Assembly: GCA_012797845.1 (NCBI GenBank) | Contig: JAAZOH010000005.1 | Location: forward strand, 1 to 33,441 | Length of the DNA: 33,441 nucleotides | Origin: Candidatus Beckwithbacteria bacterium | GTDB taxonomy: Bacteria; Patescibacteriota; Microgenomatia; UBA1400; UBA1449 | Reading direction: 5' to 3' | Shown here: positions 33,381 through 33,441 of the stretch, one piece after another | How positions within the stretch are numbered: the first letter of the stretch is position 1 | Layout of the letters: every line of letters starts with the position of its first letter | The notes under the pieces: generated by a model | What the model was told of the DNA's origin: nothing | What the model saw: only the letters and a program-made list of their open reading frames with translations | Databases searched by the model: none | Translations under genes and position numbers: made by a program

Positions 33381-33413
33381 AAAATAAAAAATTCAGGTAG
33401 GATAAACCTGAAT
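33381..33413 (-). terminator. Terminator-like hairpin in front of rpoB
   Basis: ATTCAGGT (33391-33398) and ACCTGAAT (33406-33413) form an 8-bp stem with a 7-base loop. On the minus strand TTTTTTATTTT follows and ends about 7 bases before the rpoB ATG. Any promoter must lie upstream of it, at or beyond the window edge. Confidence 0.75.
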
Positions 33414-33441
33414 CAATATTTTATGAGACTAGTAGTAACAG

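Overview
The window is one long, almost wholly minus-strand ribosomal-protein and transcription superoperon from a small-genome bacterium, with a short accessory region at its left end. Reading with the operon (right to left), the order is rpoB-rpoC-rpsL-rpsG-fusA-tuf-rpsJ-rplC-rplD-rplW-rplB-rpsS-rplV-rpsC-rplP-rpmC-rpsQ-rplN-rplX-rplE-rpsN-rpsH-rplF-rplR-rpsE-rplO-[three-gene insert]-secY-adk-cmk-map-infA-rpmJ-rpsM-rpsK-rpsD-rpoA-rplQ-rplM-rpsI. This joins the classical beta (partial), str, S10, spc, alpha and L13/S9 operons. rpmD (L30) is missing between rpsE and rplO. Its absence, the AT-rich composition, many charged low-complexity tails on ribosomal proteins and the small unrecognised ORFs suggest Candidate Phyla Radiation/Patescibacteria, possibly Microgenomates. 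That placement is inference. TGA is used as a stop, so the Gly-recoded code of some CPR lineages is not indicated.

Left accessory region (1-2600). The window opens inside what looks like the first codons of an IS200/IS605-type TnpA with its end hairpin. Next come a YbjN-like protein, a small exported peptide read convergently, and a fused CoA-biosynthesis protein that joins an archaeal/eukaryotic-type phosphopantetheine adenylyltransferase to a DUF359 (archaeal GTP-dependent dephospho-CoA kinase) domain. A 63-codon ORF lies beyond it, followed by a 430-base intergenic block packed with terminators, a REP-like palindrome and inverted repeats.

Middle insert (10163-12264). The spc operon is split between rplO and secY by a minus-strand ORF of unknown function, a plus-strand HAD phosphatase and a plus-strand acidic ORF. 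The operon resumes at secY from its own good promoter.

Regulatory layout. Intrinsic-terminator-like hairpins sit directly in front of the start codons of rpoB, fusA, rpsJ, rplC, secY and the 63-codon ORF. They are so close that no promoter fits between hairpin and ATG. For rplC and secY a clear promoter lies upstream of the hairpin, which is attenuator geometry. The genes behind these hairpins mostly lack a Shine-Dalgarno sequence. In contrast, coaD, the HAD gene and the acidic ORF have -10 boxes 6-8 nt from the ATG, implying leaderless mRNAs. These recurring leader arrangements and the CoA fusion are the most interesting parts of the window.
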